Of a stretch of DNA of 16,653 nt, positions 14,189-16,653 are shown one piece after another (the stretch's first letter is position 1; each line of letters starts with the position of its first letter). The notes under the pieces are model-generated. The model was given only the letters and a program-made list of their open reading frames with translations, was not told where the DNA came from and did not search any database. The position numbers and the translations under genes are program-made. The stretch lies in contig QNBY01000004.1 of the NCBI GenBank assembly GCA_003644275.1, forward strand, positions 1 to 16,653. The letters run 5' to 3'. The stretch comes from Planctomycetota bacterium. Its GTDB lineage: Bacteria > Planctomycetota > B143-G9.

Positions 14189-14877
14189 AGCGCCCCCCGG
14201 TAGAGGACGGAGCCCACCCGGACGAGGGTTGCGCCTTCTTCCACGGCCACCTCGTAGTCCTGGCTCATGCCCATGCTGAGGTGGCGGAAGGAATCGCCCA
14301 GCCCGAAGCGGCGGGCGAGGGAGTCGCGAAGCTCCCTGAGGGCCGCGAAGATCGGGCGGGTCTTCTCCGCGTCGTCCACCACGGGGGCCATGGTCATCAG
14401 GCCGAGGGGACGGAGGGAGGGCAGTCCGAGGGCGTGCTCCAGCGCGGTCTCCACTTCGCCGGGGGCGAAGCCGTACTTCGTCTCCTCGCCGGACAGGTTC
14501 ACCTCGAGCAACAGCGGCGCGGGCGAGGAGGGAGAGGCGTGTCCGGCCAGCGCGTCGAGCAGGCGGACGGAATCCACCCCGTGCACGAGCACCACGGCCG
14601 GCAGCACTTTCTTCACCTTGTTGCGCTGCAGGTGCCCGATCATGTGCCAGCGGACGGATGCGGGCAGGCGCTCCCTCTTCTTCAGGAGCTCCTGCACCCT
14701 GTTCTCGCCGAGGTCGAGCAGCCCGAGCTCCGGCAACAGGGCGGCCTGTTCCGGCGTGAGGTACTTCGTGACGGCCACGAGCGTCACCGAGGACGGGTCG
14801 CGGCCCGCGCGGGCGCAGGCGTCCGCTATGGCGGCGCGCACCGCATCTATGTTTTCGGCAAGGCGTTCTCTCTCCAT
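14185..14877 (-). CDS. yggS: Pyridoxal phosphate homeostasis protein (YggS/PROSC family)
   Basis: The protein has 230 residues, typical length. It binds PLP in an alanine-racemase-like TIM barrel and buffers the vitamin B6 pool; no enzymatic reaction is established. Motifs seen are VTLVAVTKY (31-39, PLP Schiff-base Lys K38), GENRVQE (57-63), WHMIGHLQRNKVK (77-89), LLLEVNLSGEETKYGF, LMTMAPVVDD and LSMGMSQDYEVAVEEGATLVRVGS near the C-terminus, which contacts the cofactor phosphate. The ATG at 14877 has no clear Shine-Dalgarno, and the predicted promoter lies so close that the leader may be very short. It appears to be the first gene of the yggS-yggU-ileS-purN-prfB-kinase-permease-propeller run. 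Confidence 0.95.
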   Translation of the reverse strand: MERERLAENIDAVRAAIADACARAGRDPSSVTLVAVTKYLTPEQAALLPELGLLDLGENRVQELLKKRERLPASVRWHMIGHLQRNKVKKVLPAVVLVHGVDSVRLLDALAGHASPSSPAPLLLEVNLSGEETKYGFAPGEVETALEHALGLPSLRPLGLMTMAPVVDDAEKTRPIFAALRELRDSLARRFGLGDSFRHLSMGMSQDYEVAVEEGATLVRVGSVLYRGAL

Positions 14878-14889
14878 GACGAACCGGGT

Positions 14890-14918
14890 ATTCTACAGGG
14901 TTTGGGGGGGGAATACAA
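14890..14918 (-). promoter_or_regulatory. Putative promoter of the yggS operon with a poly-C/G spacer
   Basis: On the minus strand TTGTAT (14918-14913) and TAGAAT (14895-14890, five of six consensus) are 17 bases apart. It fits the 54-base gap between the TPR gene stop and the yggS ATG. A start near 14883 would leave about six untranslated bases. The spacer contains a run of eight G on the + strand (14904-14911). The -35 matches only three of six. Confidence 0.5.
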
Positions 14919-14931
14919 GCAAAAGGCGGCC

Positions 14932-16653
14932 TCAGGGGGAGGTCTCGAGGCGGGCTGCGAGGACGGCGGAGAGGTGATATTCGGGGGTCAGATAGTCGTT
15001 CGAGCGGAGGTTGAACCGGAGCATTCTCACGGCGCCGTCCGTGCGCCCGCGGCCGTAGAGGACGAGCGCGAGGTAGAAACACGCCACCGTCCGCTGCGGG
15101 GGGCGTATGGAGGGGGGACGCGCCGAGGGGTTGGGGGCGTTCAGCGCCTTCTCCAGCACGGCGGCCAGCTTCGCGCGCGAGGGAATCTTCGCCAGCCCGG
15201 CCACGGCGGAACGAAGCGCCGTCTCGTCCTTCGCCAGAGCGGCCCGCGCCACGTCCACCAGCAGGCGGTCGGCCGGGTCCGCAAGGAGGGAAACCACCCT
15301 CTCGGCGTCTTCAAGGGCGAAGGCGGGATCGAGCAGGGCGAGCTGGGCGCGGAAGAGCACCCAGGCGGGATCGGGCTTCCAGCGTATGGCGGTCTCCAGG
15401 CGGGACACGGCTATGGCGGTGCGGCCCGTGGCGAACTCCAGCAGCGCCAGGCCGTACCAGGCGGGAGCGTAGCCTATGTCGTCGTCGAGCAGGAAGCGCA
15501 GGCGGGAGCGCGCGGCATCGAAACGGCCCCGGGCGAGGTCGGTCATCGCCAGGACGTAGTTGGAGAGGGGGTCCATGTCGAAGGCGGCCAAGGCCGTCAT
15601 GGCCGCGGCGCGCGCGCCCTTCACGTCGCGGAGGGTGAGGAGGGCCGCCGCGAGCGAGCGGGCGGCGGTGAAATCCCCCGGCGAGCTGTCGAGCGCCCGG
15701 CGGTAGTAGGAAGCGGCCCCTCTCATGTCCCCCTCGGAACGAGCGGCGTCGCCGAGCACGACGAGCGCGGGCGCGTAGTCCGCCTTCCGTTCGAGGGCCG
15801 CCTCGGCGTAGCGGCGGGCGGCTTCGTAGTCGCCGTTGCGGAGCCACGCCTCGGCCAACCGGAACAGGGGATAGGGGTCCTTCGGCGTGAGGCGGGCCGC
15901 CTCGAGGTAGTCCTTCTCGGCTTCCTGCATCAGCCCGATGGCGGCCTTGAAGTTGGCCCTCTCCACCCACGCGCTGGCGAACGAGGGATCGGCCGCCACC
16001 GCCTCGTCGAAGAGCTGGGCGGCCACCTGTATCTCGCCGGACTCGAAGGACAGTATGGCGAGGTTCACCAGCGCCACGGTGAGGGTGGGGTCGTGGTTGT
16101 AGGCGGTGCGGTAGTCCTCCATCGCCTCGGCCCGCCTGCCTGTGAAGCGGCGGCAGTCCCCCCGCATGAGCCAGGCGCGGGCGTCGGCGGGCTTGAGGGC
16201 GATCGCGCGGCTGAACCACTTCTCGGCCGTTTTCAGGTCGCCGCGGTTCTTGTAGTAGCGGCCGTACTCGAAGGCGAGGGTGAAGGGATCGGCGCCGAGC
16301 GCGGCGGCCCGTTCGAGGAAGCGGAGCACCGGGCCGTCCGAGCGCGTGTCGTTTATCAGCTTCACGGCGTAGAGGAAGAAGGGAAGATAGCGGTCGAAGC
16401 GCTGCAGGCCCCTCATGAGGAGCCCGTAGGCCTCGGCGGGCTTGCCTGCGAGGGTGAGCGCCTCGGCGCGTATCCTCACGAGGGGGAGAAAGGTGGGAAG
16501 CGGTACGGCGGCGGGGTCGAAGTCTATCTGCTCCGGCTTGCCCCATGAGCCGGTCGCGCGCTTGCGGTGGACGGCTTCGAGAAGCAGCGCCCGCCAGTGT
16601 CCTAGCGGCCTGGAGGCTGCGGCCAGGACGTCCTCCGAGGCGGTCGCGTCGAG
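14932..16653 (-). CDS. Tetratricopeptide-repeat protein, 5' end outside window
   Basis: The frame is open from the window edge (16653) to the TGA at 14934-14932. At least 573 residues are visible and the true start lies beyond the window. A GTG at 16479 is in frame, but the codons upstream of it read as ordinary protein and end at no stop. The protein is built of helical pairs with TPR spacing and Ala/Leu/Tyr positions. Examples are YGRYYKNRGDLKTAEKWFSRAIALKPADARAWLMRGDCRRF, LVNLAILSFESGEIQVAAQLFDEAVAADPSFASAW and PLFRLAEAWLRNGDYEAARRYAEAALERKADYAPALVVLGD. About ten or more repeats are likely. The visible part has no membrane helix or catalytic motif. Such proteins are scaffolds for protein contacts, and the partner cannot be told. 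The yggS gene follows 54 bases downstream, apparently with its own promoter. Confidence 0.85.
   Translation of the reverse strand, partial: LDATASEDVLAAASRPLGHWRALLLEAVHRKRATGSWGKPEQIDFDPAAVPLPTFLPLVRIRAEALTLAGKPAEAYGLLMRGLQRFDRYLPFFLYAVKLINDTRSDGPVLRFLERAAALGADPFTLAFEYGRYYKNRGDLKTAEKWFSRAIALKPADARAWLMRGDCRRFTGRRAEAMEDYRTAYNHDPTLTVALVNLAILSFESGEIQVAAQLFDEAVAADPSFASAWVERANFKAAIGLMQEAEKDYLEAARLTPKDPYPLFRLAEAWLRNGDYEAARRYAEAALERKADYAPALVVLGDAARSEGDMRGAASYYRRALDSSPGDFTAARSLAAALLTLRDVKGARAAAMTALAAFDMDPLSNYVLAMTDLARGRFDAARSRLRFLLDDDIGYAPAWYGLALLEFATGRTAIAVSRLETAIRWKPDPAWVLFRAQLALLDPAFALEDAERVVSLLADPADRLLVDVARAALAKDETALRSAVAGLAKIPSRAKLAAVLEKALNAPNPSARPPSIRPPQRTVACFYLALVLYGRGRTDGAVRMLRFNLRSNDYLTPEYHLSAVLAARLETSP

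Noticed and set aside
11072..14203. Open frame of 1043 codons on the plus strand
   Set aside because: It is antisense to ileS, yggU and the C-terminal end of purN's neighbour region. The translation is low-complexity Gly/Val/Glu/Arg with no family motif, while the opposite strand encodes clear IleRS.
13886..15082. Long version of the yggU frame (398 codons)
   Set aside because: The N-terminal 298 codons are an off-frame read of yggS and the TPR gene end. The family domain begins at the GTG at 14188.

Overview
The window is clearly GC-rich and bacterial. It has sigma-70-type promoters, Shine-Dalgarno GGAGG sites at good spacing, a tRNA with an encoded CCA, a class I release factor 2 and tightly overlapping genes. 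I cannot place the organism in a phylum. Signal peptides and an FG-GAP propeller fit a bacterium that exports proteins, probably with a Gram-negative-type envelope, but that is inference. A striking genome-level trait is that isoleucine is mostly written ATA: 37 of 51 Ile codons counted in three genes, with AGG also common for Arg in the one gene where I counted it. This is unusual for GC-rich bacteria.

Left part (1-5061, all + strand). The window opens inside a cation-chloride cotransporter-like (SLC12-type) permease. A divergent DUF72 protein follows, then a self-contained tRNA-Thr(CGT) unit with its own promoter and rho-independent terminator. Next come a 66-residue protein, a membrane-anchored calcineurin-like phosphoesterase that lacks two expected metal ligands, and an exported TPR / HExxH-peptidase / PDZ-PDZ protein.

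Right part (16653-5065, all - strand). Reading in the direction of transcription, the order is: a TPR protein running off the window, yggS (PLP homeostasis), yggU (DUF167), ileS, purN, prfB, an ABC1/UbiB-like kinase, an ABC-2-type permease, and an exported FG-GAP/VCBS propeller. From yggS onward the genes overlap by 4-8 bases or sit 19-36 bases apart, so they read like one long operon behind a promoter just upstream of yggS. The two arms meet tail to tail with three bases between stop codons.

The yggS-yggU-ileS order recalls the conserved neighbourhood downstream of cell-division genes in many bacteria; here purN and prfB follow ileS where lspA is often found. The kinase, permease and propeller at the distal end may form a membrane/export module, but no ATPase for the permease is visible. 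I found no CRISPR array, rRNA, insertion sequence, phage gene or defence system. Apart from the unidentified pieces noted, this is mostly housekeeping DNA.
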